A stretch of DNA of 64,000 bases from Microcoleus vaginatus PCC 9802 (lineage in GTDB: Bacteria; Cyanobacteriota; Cyanobacteriia; Cyanobacteriales; Microcoleaceae), in the NCBI GenBank assembly GCA_022701275.1, contig CP031740.1:2491001-2555000 (forward strand). The letters run 5' to 3'. Shown here piece by piece: positions 18,673 to 26,688 of the stretch (the stretch's first letter is position 1; every line of letters starts with the position of its first letter). The translations under genes and the position numbers were made by a program. The notes beneath the pieces were generated by a model. The model ran no database searches and had not been told where the DNA came from. It saw only the letters and a program-made list of their open reading frames with translations.

Positions 18673-20067
18673 TTATTCGAGCTTGAGCGCATTCACGAAC
18701 TCCCACTTGCCACCTTTAACAACATTTCCTGACATTGTAGTCAAGCTCGTGTCGCCGTTGGTGTCAAAACTCCAAGTGCCGAGTACCCCGTTAAAATCTT
18801 TAGTTGCCAAGACAGCTTCGCGGATAGCAGCGCGGTCATTTTTGCAAACTTTATTAATGGCGCCGATCGCAACTTTAGCAGCTTCATAGGCGTAAGCTGC
18901 ATAAGCTTCCGGTTCAGCATTATATTTTGCCTTGTAATTTGTGTACCACTTGGCGCCCGCACCAGTCAATTCTTGAGGAGGCAAGCCGCCAAAAGTAGCG
19001 TAAATTCCTTCGGCATCTTTGCCCGCCGCGTCAATTAAAGCTTGCTCTTTAATGCCGTCAGGTCCCATGAATTTAACTGCCTCAGGCGTCATTCCGACAT
19101 TTCTCATGTCTTTAATTATTTGTCCGGCGTTGCTCTGAGTAGTGCCACCGAAGTAAATCATGTCGGGATTTAAAGCTTTGATCTTATTCATTAACGCCTT
19201 ATAGTCGCTAGCTTTAATATCAATTCCCTCTCTTCCGAGGACTTGAATTCCCAACTTTTTAGCAGTTGGTTCAAAAACATCAGCGATGCCTTTGCCGTAG
19301 AGTTCTTGGTCGTCGAGAATGTACACTTTTTGCACGCCTAAAGATTTCGCCCAGTTGCCCGCTACAGCCCCTTGAAGGTCGTCAGCGGGGACAACGCGGG
19401 TGAAATTACGAGTGCCAGCGGGATAATAAACGTTCGGTTCTTTGGCTTCGCCTTTTCCTGGTTTAGTCAGTCCCGGATAAGTGTTGGCCGGACTGATCAT
19501 GACGATGTTAGCTTGGTTGAGCACGGGAATGGAAAGTTTGGCGGCACCGGAGTTATAGTGACCGATGACGGCAACTACCGAACCGTCAGCGACGGCTTTG
19601 TTGGAGTTGGACGTTACTTGGGCCGGGTCCCATTTGCCGGCGGCGGCGGTGGCGTCATCGTAAACTTCGTATTGGATTTGGATTTTGCCGTCGCAAGCTT
19701 TGGAGTTGGTTTCTGCCAGTGCTTGTTGGATGCCGTTGACGAGTGTTTGAGCTTGACCCAAGGCGCTGCCTGTCATCGGCAGCATGGAGACAATTTTGAC
19801 AGTATTTGGATCTCCGGGGCTGCTGACTGCGACGGGAGTGGCTGCGGGACTTGTTCCGGGGCTGCCTCCGGGAGTTGTGGCGGTGGGTGCTGGAGGATTT
19901 TGACAGCTAGCGCACAGAGAGGCTATTCCGGCGGCAAAAAGTAATTTCCGCAATCCTGCGGCGCCGAGATTCTGTGTTGAGTTGGTTTTTGGGCGTGTGG
20001 GACTTTTGCCCCCTGACTTCTGGGAAAAGTTCATAGGTTGGTTCGTTTGTTGCTTGCGTTTTAGCAT
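18673..20067 (-). CDS. livJ: Amino-acid ABC transporter substrate-binding lipoprotein LivJ/NatB
   Basis: A 464-residue periplasmic-binding protein, type 1 fold. Residues 1-55 form a long basic leader ending in the hydrophobic segment LRKLLFAAGIASLCASCQN; Cys54-56 fits a lipobox-like cleavage, although the -3 position is Cys. A Pro/Thr/Ser linker (about 57-85) tethers the domain to the membrane. The binding domain starts at VKIVSMLPMTGSALGQAQ and has the typical VVAVIGHYNSGAAK, MISPANTYPGLT and FTRVVPADDLQGAVAGNWA blocks. It captures the amino acid and delivers it to LivHM. It is the first gene of the transporter cluster in transcription order, so the main promoter should lie in 20068-20335. 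The exact ligand cannot be told. Confidence 0.88.
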   Translation of the reverse strand: MLKRKQQTNQPMNFSQKSGGKSPTRPKTNSTQNLGAAGLRKLLFAAGIASLCASCQNPPAPTATTPGGSPGTSPAATPVAVSSPGDPNTVKIVSMLPMTGSALGQAQTLVNGIQQALAETNSKACDGKIQIQYEVYDDATAAAGKWDPAQVTSNSNKAVADGSVVAVIGHYNSGAAKLSIPVLNQANIVMISPANTYPGLTKPGKGEAKEPNVYYPAGTRNFTRVVPADDLQGAVAGNWAKSLGVQKVYILDDQELYGKGIADVFEPTAKKLGIQVLGREGIDIKASDYKALMNKIKALNPDMIYFGGTTQSNAGQIIKDMRNVGMTPEAVKFMGPDGIKEQALIDAAGKDAEGIYATFGGLPPQELTGAGAKWYTNYKAKYNAEPEAYAAYAYEAAKVAIGAINKVCKNDRAAIREAVLATKDFNGVLGTWSFDTNGDTSLTTMSGNVVKGGKWEFVNALKLE

Positions 20068-20162
20068 ATTTCCACTCTCTAAGTCTGTAAGTCAAGAGTT
20101 AGCACAGATTTTCAAGTTTTACATGAACTCTTAAAGATACACCGCTGCAACAAGCTTCTTCT

Positions 20163-20251
20163 CTCGTTCCCGTGACTTGGGAAGGCGTACCAGGTCAGGA
20201 AACGAGGCAGAGCCTCGGTCAATGGGTTTCCAGGAGCTTCCGGGGAACGAG
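20163..20251. repeat. Cyanobacterial inverted repeat (CTCGTTCCC/GGGAACGAG)
   Basis: CTCGTTCCC at 20163-20171 and GGGAACGAG at 20243-20251 are exact complements, and the palindrome GAGGCAGAGCCTC lies between them (20204-20216). The element resembles the CTCGTTCCC-bounded interspersed repeats common in filamentous cyanobacteria. It sits upstream of livJ and beyond the stop of the FAD gene. Confidence 0.6.
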
Positions 20252-20281
20252 TTAAAACCGGTTCAACCAGTTAAAAACTAA

Positions 20282-20315
20282 AAAGGAAAGGAAAATACAG
20301 ATTTCCTTTCCCTTT
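20282..20315 (-). terminator. Terminator of the FAD oxidoreductase gene
   Basis: On the minus strand the purine arm GAAAGGGAAAGGAAA pairs with TTTCCTTTCCTTT around a short loop, followed by a T-rich run. It begins about 20 bp after the oxidoreductase stop codon. Confidence 0.6.
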
Positions 20316-20335
20316 CTCAACCCTGCAGCGTCAAA

Positions 20336-21787
20336 TCAGCTTGATTGCGAGATTAAAGACGAATCGCTTTTTTCTTTTGAGCGATCGACACTAAAGTCTT
20401 CATAGTACGATCGCTCAGTATTCACATCCCACAAATCGTGCTTTTCGCCGAGAATATTTCTCACAGCCAGCATCCCCGTCAGCATGGAATGGTCTTGGTT
20501 GTTGTATCGGTGCATACCGTTTCGCCCGATCGTCTGCAAATTCTCAATTCCCTTCACAAAACCTTCAAGTACCTGCAAGTGTCCTCGATATTCGCCATCA
20601 TAGACTGGATAAGCTTTGGGTTGCCGTATGACAACTCCATCTTCAACCTCGGCAGTTGTTGCTAAACCCAAACCAACCAACTCGCGAGTTGCTAATTCGA
20701 TAAGTTGCGCGTCCGACATTTCCCAAACCTCGTCGCCTACGCTACAGAAATATTCCATTCCCAAACAACTTTTGCTGGCGTCGGGAACTAAAGCGGCGCT
20801 CCAATTCTTAAAGTTTTGAATTCGTCCCACTTTGACTTCAGGGGAGTGAATGTAAATCCAGTTGTCAGGAAACAAATCCTTGCGATTGACAATCAGTGAT
20901 ACAATCAAAAAATCTCGATATTTGAGCGATCGCGCGGCGTGCAGCACCTCTTCGGGCGGCTGCGGTTTCATTCTTGCTACCAGTGCCGATATCGGCATAC
21001 TCGTAATGAAATTATCCGCCGAATATTGAACTACTTCTCCGTTTTGCTCCGCAGTAATACTTTTAATCTTATTACCTTCACGCTCAAAGCTAATCACTTT
21101 AGTATCCAGATAAACTTTGCCGTCTTTATTCTCCACAGCTTCCGCGAACTTTTCCCACATCATCCCCGGCCCCAAAGCCGGATAATCAAATTCTTTGATT
21201 AATGTTTTAGTGTCGTTGCTGCCAAACAAAGCATTAATAATTGCTGTCGTCAGTGACAATCCTTTAATCCGCTGGGCCGCCCAATCTGCTTGAATTTCCG
21301 AACAAGGAATGCCCCAAACTTTTTCAGTGTAAGTCTTAAAAAATGTTTTATACAAGCGTTCGCCAAAACGATTGATCACCCACTGTTCAAAAGTTTTTTC
21401 TTCCGTAAGTGGCCAAATTCTCACTTTCAGATAACTCAAAATAATCAGCGTACTCTCAATTATGCCCAAATTAAAGAGAGTATTGAAGGCACTGATCGGA
21501 TAGTTAAAAAATTTACCTCGATAAAAAATTCGCGACAATCGTGGCACTTTAATAAACTCATTTCCTAATACCTCTTGCCACAACTGCTGCACGGCTTCAA
21601 CTTTAGTATAAAAGCGGTGGCCGCCAATGTCGAAACGATAGCCTTTGTAGGTTTCGGTGCGAGCTATTCCCCCAACTTTATCACCTTTTTCTAGTACAAC
21701 AGGGATAATGCCTTGCTTGACGAGCTCGTAGGCAGCAGTCAAGCCCGCAGGACCTGCACCGACGATCGCAACAGGATAATGTTTCAC
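20336..21787 (-). CDS. FAD-dependent amine-oxidase-like protein (UDP-galactopyranose mutase/protoporphyrinogen oxidase-like)
   Basis: A 483-residue flavoprotein. The dinucleotide-binding motif is VAIVGAGPAGLTAAYELV at residues 6-23, followed by VVLEKGDKVGGIART and GYRFDIGGHRFYTK. A C-terminal FAD contact is NLQTIGRNGMHRYNNQDHS. The segment EKVWGIPCSEI is typical of the NAD(P)/FAD proteins found beside glycosyltransferases in cyanobacteria. The start is GTG at 21787 because GGAGGTAGG lies just before it. It heads a minus-strand block with the glycosyltransferase at 21916-22947, so a role in nucleotide-sugar or polysaccharide metabolism is inferred. The substrate is not known. Confidence 0.75.
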   Translation of the reverse strand: MKHYPVAIVGAGPAGLTAAYELVKQGIIPVVLEKGDKVGGIARTETYKGYRFDIGGHRFYTKVEAVQQLWQEVLGNEFIKVPRLSRIFYRGKFFNYPISAFNTLFNLGIIESTLIILSYLKVRIWPLTEEKTFEQWVINRFGERLYKTFFKTYTEKVWGIPCSEIQADWAAQRIKGLSLTTAIINALFGSNDTKTLIKEFDYPALGPGMMWEKFAEAVENKDGKVYLDTKVISFEREGNKIKSITAEQNGEVVQYSADNFITSMPISALVARMKPQPPEEVLHAARSLKYRDFLIVSLIVNRKDLFPDNWIYIHSPEVKVGRIQNFKNWSAALVPDASKSCLGMEYFCSVGDEVWEMSDAQLIELATRELVGLGLATTAEVEDGVVIRQPKAYPVYDGEYRGHLQVLEGFVKGIENLQTIGRNGMHRYNNQDHSMLTGMLAVRNILGEKHDLWDVNTERSYYEDFSVDRSKEKSDSSLISQSS

Positions 21788-21915
21788 TCAGCCTACCTCC
21801 AGCTTTTTTATCGAAACTATACAGTTATTTATAACTTGTCAAAGGGATAGATGCACCCGTGAATACCCTGAGAAACTCTCGATCGACCTGATGTTTAAGC
21901 ACAATTTGCCTTGAT

Positions 21916-22947
21916 TTATTGAGCCGATACTGGCAAGCTAACTTTGCCAGTCACAGGCTTTTTTTGGTATAAGTAGCGACCAGTGCCGATCGCGAATGCC
22001 AGTCCGCTGTAAAAGTAGAAAAGCCAGTGCCACGGAATAGTTTTCAGGGCAAATAGGATACCGTGTTTACGGTGAAAAAATCTGTAAAGTGGTGCATTAA
22101 TTGCTACCAGTGGTATGGCTAGCAAACCAGCCAGTAGGAGAAAGCTCAGCGACCAGCAGGTTCCCAAAATTGCCAGCAAGACGGCATAAGTTAAAATCAC
22201 GCTGATGCGGTTTGAAACTTGCAAGTTGAGGTCGTTATTCAATTTCCGATCGCGCCAAATCAGTTCTGTCCAAGGCAGTGCTCGGTAGAAAAAGTCAGCT
22301 TTTACCATACCCATCGGTTTCCACTGCTTTAAATGTTTCACCTGCAATGTTTTGCACAGCCGAATGTTATAACCTGCTTGTTTCAAACGGTAGCCGAACT
22401 CAATATCTTCGATCGAAGCTTGGCGGTAACTCTCATTAAAGCCGCCCATCTGCAAAAAAATTTCCCGGCGAATCACTCCGCAAGCGCCCCAAAAAGTCGA
22501 AGCTTCTTCGTTACCTGTTTGGTGCACGTAGTGGTGCAGCAAGTTCCTGTACTGCGATAGAAAATCAGGATCTCCAGGATCATCGTCGTAAGAGCCAATG
22601 AAAGCAGCTAAGTAGGGATTATTTTTGAACACCGATATCGCATAGCCCACAGCTTCTGGACAAACAGCGACATCAGCATCCACAAAAAACAGAATATCTC
22701 CCTTTGCAGCTTGGGCACCCAAATTCCTTGCCCGCGCTGGCCCCCCGCATTCGGGAATCCTGATGACTTTGGCGCCGAATTCCTTGGCCAGACGCCAAGA
22801 ACCGTCGCTTTCGCCATCTGCTACTACAATAATCTCGATCGGCCTGGGCACAGCTTGAGCCAGTTTTGACAAACAGGTGCGGAAGTAAGCGCCCCCGTTG
22901 TGGACTGGGATAATAACGGATACAGTGGGGTCGGCGGTAGAAATCAT
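21916..22947 (-). CDS. Family 2 glycosyltransferase with C-terminal membrane helices
   Basis: A 343-residue GT-A-fold glycosyltransferase. The N-terminal strand VSVIIPVHNGGAYFRTCL, the VVADGESDGS turn, LFFVDADVAVCPEA (DxD-type metal site, about residues 93-95) and the acceptor-side block ASIEDIEFGYRLKQAGY mark the GT2 family. Two or three hydrophobic segments from about 245 to 325 anchor it in the membrane. The AGARNLGA-like motif reads GPARARNLGAQAAKGD. It lies upstream of the FAD gene on the same strand with 128 bp between. It probably adds a sugar to a lipid-linked or extracellular glycan; donor and acceptor are unknown. Confidence 0.82.
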   Translation of the reverse strand: MISTADPTVSVIIPVHNGGAYFRTCLSKLAQAVPRPIEIIVVADGESDGSWRLAKEFGAKVIRIPECGGPARARNLGAQAAKGDILFFVDADVAVCPEAVGYAISVFKNNPYLAAFIGSYDDDPGDPDFLSQYRNLLHHYVHQTGNEEASTFWGACGVIRREIFLQMGGFNESYRQASIEDIEFGYRLKQAGYNIRLCKTLQVKHLKQWKPMGMVKADFFYRALPWTELIWRDRKLNNDLNLQVSNRISVILTYAVLLAILGTCWSLSFLLLAGLLAIPLVAINAPLYRFFHRKHGILFALKTIPWHWLFYFYSGLAFAIGTGRYLYQKKPVTGKVSLPVSAQ

Positions 22948-23556
22948 TACCTAAATTGTTTAAATTCTAGGGGCTAAAATTTGCTGGAATTTTATTGGTG
23001 CTACTTTACGAAGGGTAAAATCAGCTCTACTTTTTTATTTATAACTCGATTTCTGTTTGTCTTCAACTAGATTTTTTGCTGGTATTCTCGATTTGATTTC
23101 CCCCATTCTTACCTCTATTTTAGGCCAGATCTTGCTGAGACTGACGAGAGGTAGACAACAGCTTTACAAAATCTTTAAATATATCATTGTTTGTGTAAAC
23201 TTGGGAAAAAGCCCCAGCAGCATTTTGGTGTGGCTGTGTTGCAATGCACAAGACTTTGATTTTATAAGTAGGTAGATCGTATAAAATCAAACAATGTTTA
23301 TACGGACACCCCGGAACTGTCAGCACTTGCGCGGTACAATTTCTTTTAAAGACCTCATCCGCGAGTGACTCCTGCACCAAGTCTCGATCGCGACGGCAGA
23401 CTTAATGCACATTTTATAATTTTTGGCAATATATATTTTTAAAGATACGTCTTAAAATTTCCGACGCTGTACGATCGAGCTTTGGTAATTTGCTAACATA
23501 CCCTTAGCCAGCTCCCTGTGAACCAAAAGTTTTATCTAAACCATTTTTTACATTAC
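22948..23556. other. Intergenic region between divergent glycosyltransferase genes
   Basis: About 600 bp, A+T-rich, without a convincing gene, RNA or repeat. It should hold the promoters of both divergently oriented glycosyltransferase genes, but no box is clear enough to name. Confidence 0.5.
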
Positions 23557-24657
23557 ATGAATACCTCACAAAACACTTTAAATCAGCCATTAGTTTCAGT
23601 CATCATACCAGCTTTCAACGCTGAAAATTTTATTGCTAAAACCTTAGAGTCTGTCTTATCTCAAACTTATCAAAACATACAAGTTTTAGTAGTTGATGAC
23701 GGCTCTACAGATACAACAGCCGAAATAATCACATCTTTTGTTCAAAAAGATAGCAGAGTCAGCTTATTCCACCAGCCAAATGCCGGCGTCGCCGTCGCCC
23801 GCAACTTAGCAATTGAAAAATCAAAAGGCGAATATATTGCTCCCATCGATGCCGACGATATTTGGTATCCCCACAACCTAGAAAAACAAGTGAAATGCCT
23901 GACTTCCTCAGCACCATCTGTCGGAGTTGTCTATTCCTGGTCAGTTGATATAAATGAAAAAGACTTGCTCACAGGTGGATTTTATAACTCCACCATCGAA
24001 GGAGAAGTTTACACAGCATTAATTTATAAATATTTTATAGGCAATGCCAGTTCATCTCTAATCCGCCGCGTTTGTTTTGCAAAAGTCGGCGGTTACAACT
24101 GCAAACTTAAACTAGAAAACGCTCAAGGCTGCGAAGACTGGGAACTTCACCTCCGCATAGCCGAACATTATCAATTTAAAGTCGTGCCAGAATACTTAGT
24201 TGGCTATCGGCAGATTGCCAGCAGTATGTCTAGCAACTATGCAGCAATGGCAAAATCTCACTCTTTAATTATGGCCGATGTCCGGCAGCAACATCCCGAA
24301 ATTCCCAGCAGCATTTATCGCTGGTCTAGCAGCAATTTTTACATTTACTTAGCTGTTAAAAGCAACCGCAGCGGCAATCACCGGAGTACATTATCTTGGC
24401 TTTATAGAGCTTTCAAAGAAGATTTATCAATGGCACTTTTGCGACACAATTTGTATCTGCTCTTTATAGAAAGTATATTAAAAATAATAGTTACACCGCC
24501 ACCTGCATCAGAGTTAGAGTTAAAACCAGCATCTGAATCGAGTGAAGGAACGACACTTGCTAGGATTGAGACGCGGACGAAGGCTCACAGAATGTTACCC
24601 TCGCAAGTATATGAAAGAATGCGATTTAACAGTTTAGGAAATCTAAAATCTAAATAA
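23557..24657 (+). CDS. Family 2 glycosyltransferase
   Basis: About 366 residues from ATG 23557; an in-frame GTG at 23518 would add 13 residues. The GT2 marks are VSVIIPAFNAENFIAKTLES, VLVVDDGSTDTTAEI, NAGVAVARNLAIEKSKGEYI and the DxD motif in APIDADDIWYPHN. The acceptor-side acidic residues lie in NAQGCEDWELHLRIAEHY. No strong membrane segment is seen, so it is a soluble or peripheral enzyme. The C-terminal 60 residues are polar and variable. It faces away from the FAD/glycosyltransferase block and has its own terminator. It probably acts in extracellular polysaccharide or O-antigen synthesis, inferred from context. Confidence 0.82.
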   Translation: MNTSQNTLNQPLVSVIIPAFNAENFIAKTLESVLSQTYQNIQVLVVDDGSTDTTAEIITSFVQKDSRVSLFHQPNAGVAVARNLAIEKSKGEYIAPIDADDIWYPHNLEKQVKCLTSSAPSVGVVYSWSVDINEKDLLTGGFYNSTIEGEVYTALIYKYFIGNASSSLIRRVCFAKVGGYNCKLKLENAQGCEDWELHLRIAEHYQFKVVPEYLVGYRQIASSMSSNYAAMAKSHSLIMADVRQQHPEIPSSIYRWSSSNFYIYLAVKSNRSGNHRSTLSWLYRAFKEDLSMALLRHNLYLLFIESILKIIVTPPPASELELKPASESSEGTTLARIETRTKAHRMLPSQVYERMRFNSLGNLKSK

Positions 24658-24668
24658 ACCGAACATTG

Positions 24669-24700
24669 AAAAACCCGGTTTTTTGAATAACCGGGTTTTT
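24669..24700 (+). terminator. Rho-independent terminator of the glycosyltransferase gene
   Basis: AAAAACCCGGTT (24669-24680) and AACCGGGTTTTT (24689-24700) form a perfect 12-bp stem around TTTTGAAT, ending in five Ts, 11 bp after the stop codon. The AAACCCGGTT core is the same one used in many repeats in this window. Confidence 0.85.
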
Positions 24701-24782
24701 GAGGAAGCTAGAGGGTGTTTAATTATGTCAGCTTGCTAGATCAAGAATTAGGAAAGAGGGTTAAATAAAAAAAATCTAAATT

Positions 24783-24828
24783 TTCCCTTCTTCCTTCTTC
24801 CTTCTTCCTTCTTCCTTCTTCCTTCTAC
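24783..24828. repeat. CTTCTTC heptamer tandem repeat
   Basis: About six head-to-tail copies of the heptamer TTCCTTC lie between the glycosyltransferase terminator and the 3' end of dps. Confidence 0.75.
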
Positions 24829-24837
24829 TTAATGTCT

Positions 24838-25377
24838 CTAAGCGTGAGAAGCTGTAGGAGTTTGAGCTTTCGGCTGCTGGCCGTCTGGCGCCAGGGATTC
24901 GCCTTCAATAAACGAGCGCAACATCCAAGCCATTTGCTCGTGCTGTTCCATCAAACCAGTCAAAAAGTCTGCGGTGCCGTCATCGTTAAACTCTTCACCG
25001 CACTGTTGGACGTGTTGGCGGAGATTGCGAATAACTAATTCGTGGTCATCCACTAAACGCGATACCATTTCCGTAGCCAAAGGCAAATCGCCGATATGTT
25101 CTTTAATCGAGCCATACTTCAGAAAACCCTCAGCAGTACCAATTGGATACCCACCTAAAGTTCTCACCCGTTCGGCCATAGCATCGATATTTAGTGTTAA
25201 CGCCTGATAGTGTTCTTCCCACAACTGGTGGAGCGATCGAAACTGTGGGCCCACTACATCCCAGTGATACTTTTTGGTTTTGATTAACAGCAGATAAGCA
25301 TCTGACAGGTCGTGATTCAACAGTTCGATAACGCCTGCACGTTGCTCGTCAGATAGACCTATGTTTAACTTACGCAT
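24838..25377 (-). CDS. dps: Dps-family ferritin-like DNA-protection protein
   Basis: About 179 residues from ATG 25377, preceded by AAGGA; the in-frame TTG at 25395 is less likely. Dps marks: YLLLIKTKKYHWDVVGPQF with the ferroxidase His, the partner-chain block LHQLWEEHYQALTLNIDAMAERVRTLGGYP with its acidic residues, and VDDHELVIRNLRQHV. Family members form 12-subunit shells that oxidise and store iron and protect DNA from peroxide during starvation. A polar, Gln/Pro/Thr-rich C-terminal tail (about 165-179) extends past the helical core. It is a single gene with a 466-bp upstream region before transposase debris. Confidence 0.9.
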   Translation of the reverse strand: MRKLNIGLSDEQRAGVIELLNHDLSDAYLLLIKTKKYHWDVVGPQFRSLHQLWEEHYQALTLNIDAMAERVRTLGGYPIGTAEGFLKYGSIKEHIGDLPLATEMVSRLVDDHELVIRNLRQHVQQCGEEFNDDGTADFLTGLMEQHEQMAWMLRSFIEGESLAPDGQQPKAQTPTASHA

Positions 25378-25843
25378 TGAAAATTGTTCCTTCAACTCTA
25401 ACTTTATATTTATTAGAACAAATTTCGCCAGCGACTTACATCAACCCAGAGGACGATCGAAGACGATCGAACTTTAGTAAAATATCGACATTTCAGGTTA
25501 AAGTAATCGCAATATTGATACCCTTAGATAGATGCAACGAAACTTAGTGTTCCGGATCACCTTTGCTTGGTGAACACAGCGATTGGGCCGCCGGTAATTT
25601 CCTGCTCAATCTTGCTAGAGAAAAAGGGTGGAGGCTGATAGCCCTTACAAATCCAGGAATTTCTGCGGAAGTTAAGCAACACCCCACCGCCGGTTAACCA
25701 AAATCCACACACTTAATTGTGCGGGCTGCTTTAAAGGCCGGCATAAGGGACTTGTAATTAAATATAACCCTGTTATCCTAGAAGGCTAGGAAAGAGATTT
25801 TCTGACATGAACAGTTCTGACCTCTGTGATTGGGACGCTATAA
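25378..25843. other. Upstream region of dps, possible structured segment
   Basis: The first 130 bp are A+T-rich and should hold the dps promoter. From 25560 to 25740 the sequence is more G+C-rich and has short complementary blocks (GGGTGG with CCACCG, GCCGCCGG with CCGGCAT). No known RNA family fits and no frame longer than 40 codons is convincing. Confidence 0.35.
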
Positions 25844-26050
25844 ATGATATCGAGTGCAACCGTTAAATCGACGTTCAAGGATGCTGCCAAGAAACAGACG
25901 GGCGATCGCCGTCGAGACTTTATGGCAAAAGTGGCTGAAGATTACTTTAATGGTTTCAGCTCCGAAAGTATAAATATTTCTAGGATGGAACCCTTGATAG
26001 TGTTCAAATTGGCTTACATGAACACAGATAATCTTGGGTTTGTTAAATAG
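25844..26050 (+). pseudogene. Remnant of an ISAzo13-type transposase
   Basis: The first 36 residues (FKDAAKKQTGDRRRDFMAK then VAEDYFNG) resemble the N-terminus of ISAzo13-family transposases. The expected next block, of SARKAETYLGWNR type, is found only after a frameshift near 25953, where the shifted frame reads SAPKV-stop-IFLGWNP and then more stops. The rest of the transposase is absent. Family assignment is from memory and moderate. Confidence 0.5.
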
Positions 26051-26111
26051 CGATAAACCGAATCAAGGAGATGTATATCATGACCTGTGAGGCAGCCGAT
26101 AATCGCTGATC

Positions 26112-26330
26112 ATCCTTTCTCAACCCTCGATACTAAATTGAGCCAAGCAAAAGTTTGTTCAACCAAGGCTCTTTTTTTCAGAAAAACAAAGCCTTCGATC
26201 TTGCGATCGTAAAACCACCTGAATCATCCATCCCAAGCTATCCATCACCGATTTGAGAAACCGTTCGCCACTGTCACCTCGATCGACTCTACCAAATACA
26301 GCCACGCAACCCTTTGTCCCATCTAGTAGA
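26112..26330 (-). pseudogene. Remnant of an IS5/IS4-type DDE transposase
   Basis: On the minus strand, 26320 to about 26195 reads VAVFGRVDRGDSGERFLKSV and MDSLGWMIQVVLRSQDR. After a frameshift near 26190 it continues as EGFVFLKKRALVEQTFAWLN and LVSRVEKG. The last part matches the ERTFAWLN helix that carries the third catalytic acidic residue in IS5-like transposases. Neither ends nor a full frame remain. Together with the ISAzo13-like remnant it forms a small scrap heap of mobile DNA just before hetZ. Confidence 0.6.
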
Positions 26331-26688
26331 CCACCGGGAGAAGCTGTGTGCTCGCTTCACCTTCAGGAACACTTGCGCTGCTGTGACCCCCACAGCACTA
26401 AGCCGAACCTATCAACGGCAGTGTCGCGTTTTCGCCCCGCAGGAAGGCTTTGTTAAACCCGACACTTTGATGAACCATCCTTGTAGTGCCAACTATTGAA
26501 ACCTAGTTTTGGGGGGATGGCGCGTCCAAGACAGATAAAAAAAAGCAGTCCTCTGTGTTTGCACTGAGGAGGAGATAGAGCGCCTTGCAGTTTGTCCTCT
26601 CAGGGAAATACGGGCTAAAGTAGCGGTAGGAAAGATTGATCCATACTTTTACTAACTGTGCTACTTTCATTGTTAGCTGTAAACCATC

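Noticed and set aside
19372..19944. 190-residue plus-strand frame with Gly-rich sequence
   Set aside because: Antisense to livJ, whose full-length protein is well supported; the Gly/Cys-rich text is an artefact of its Pro/Ala codons.
25560..25740. G+C-richer segment with complementary blocks as a riboswitch or small RNA
   Set aside because: No motif of cobalamin, TPP, SAM, glutamine or 6S RNA could be matched; only weak complementarity is visible. Kept as a neutral intergenic note.
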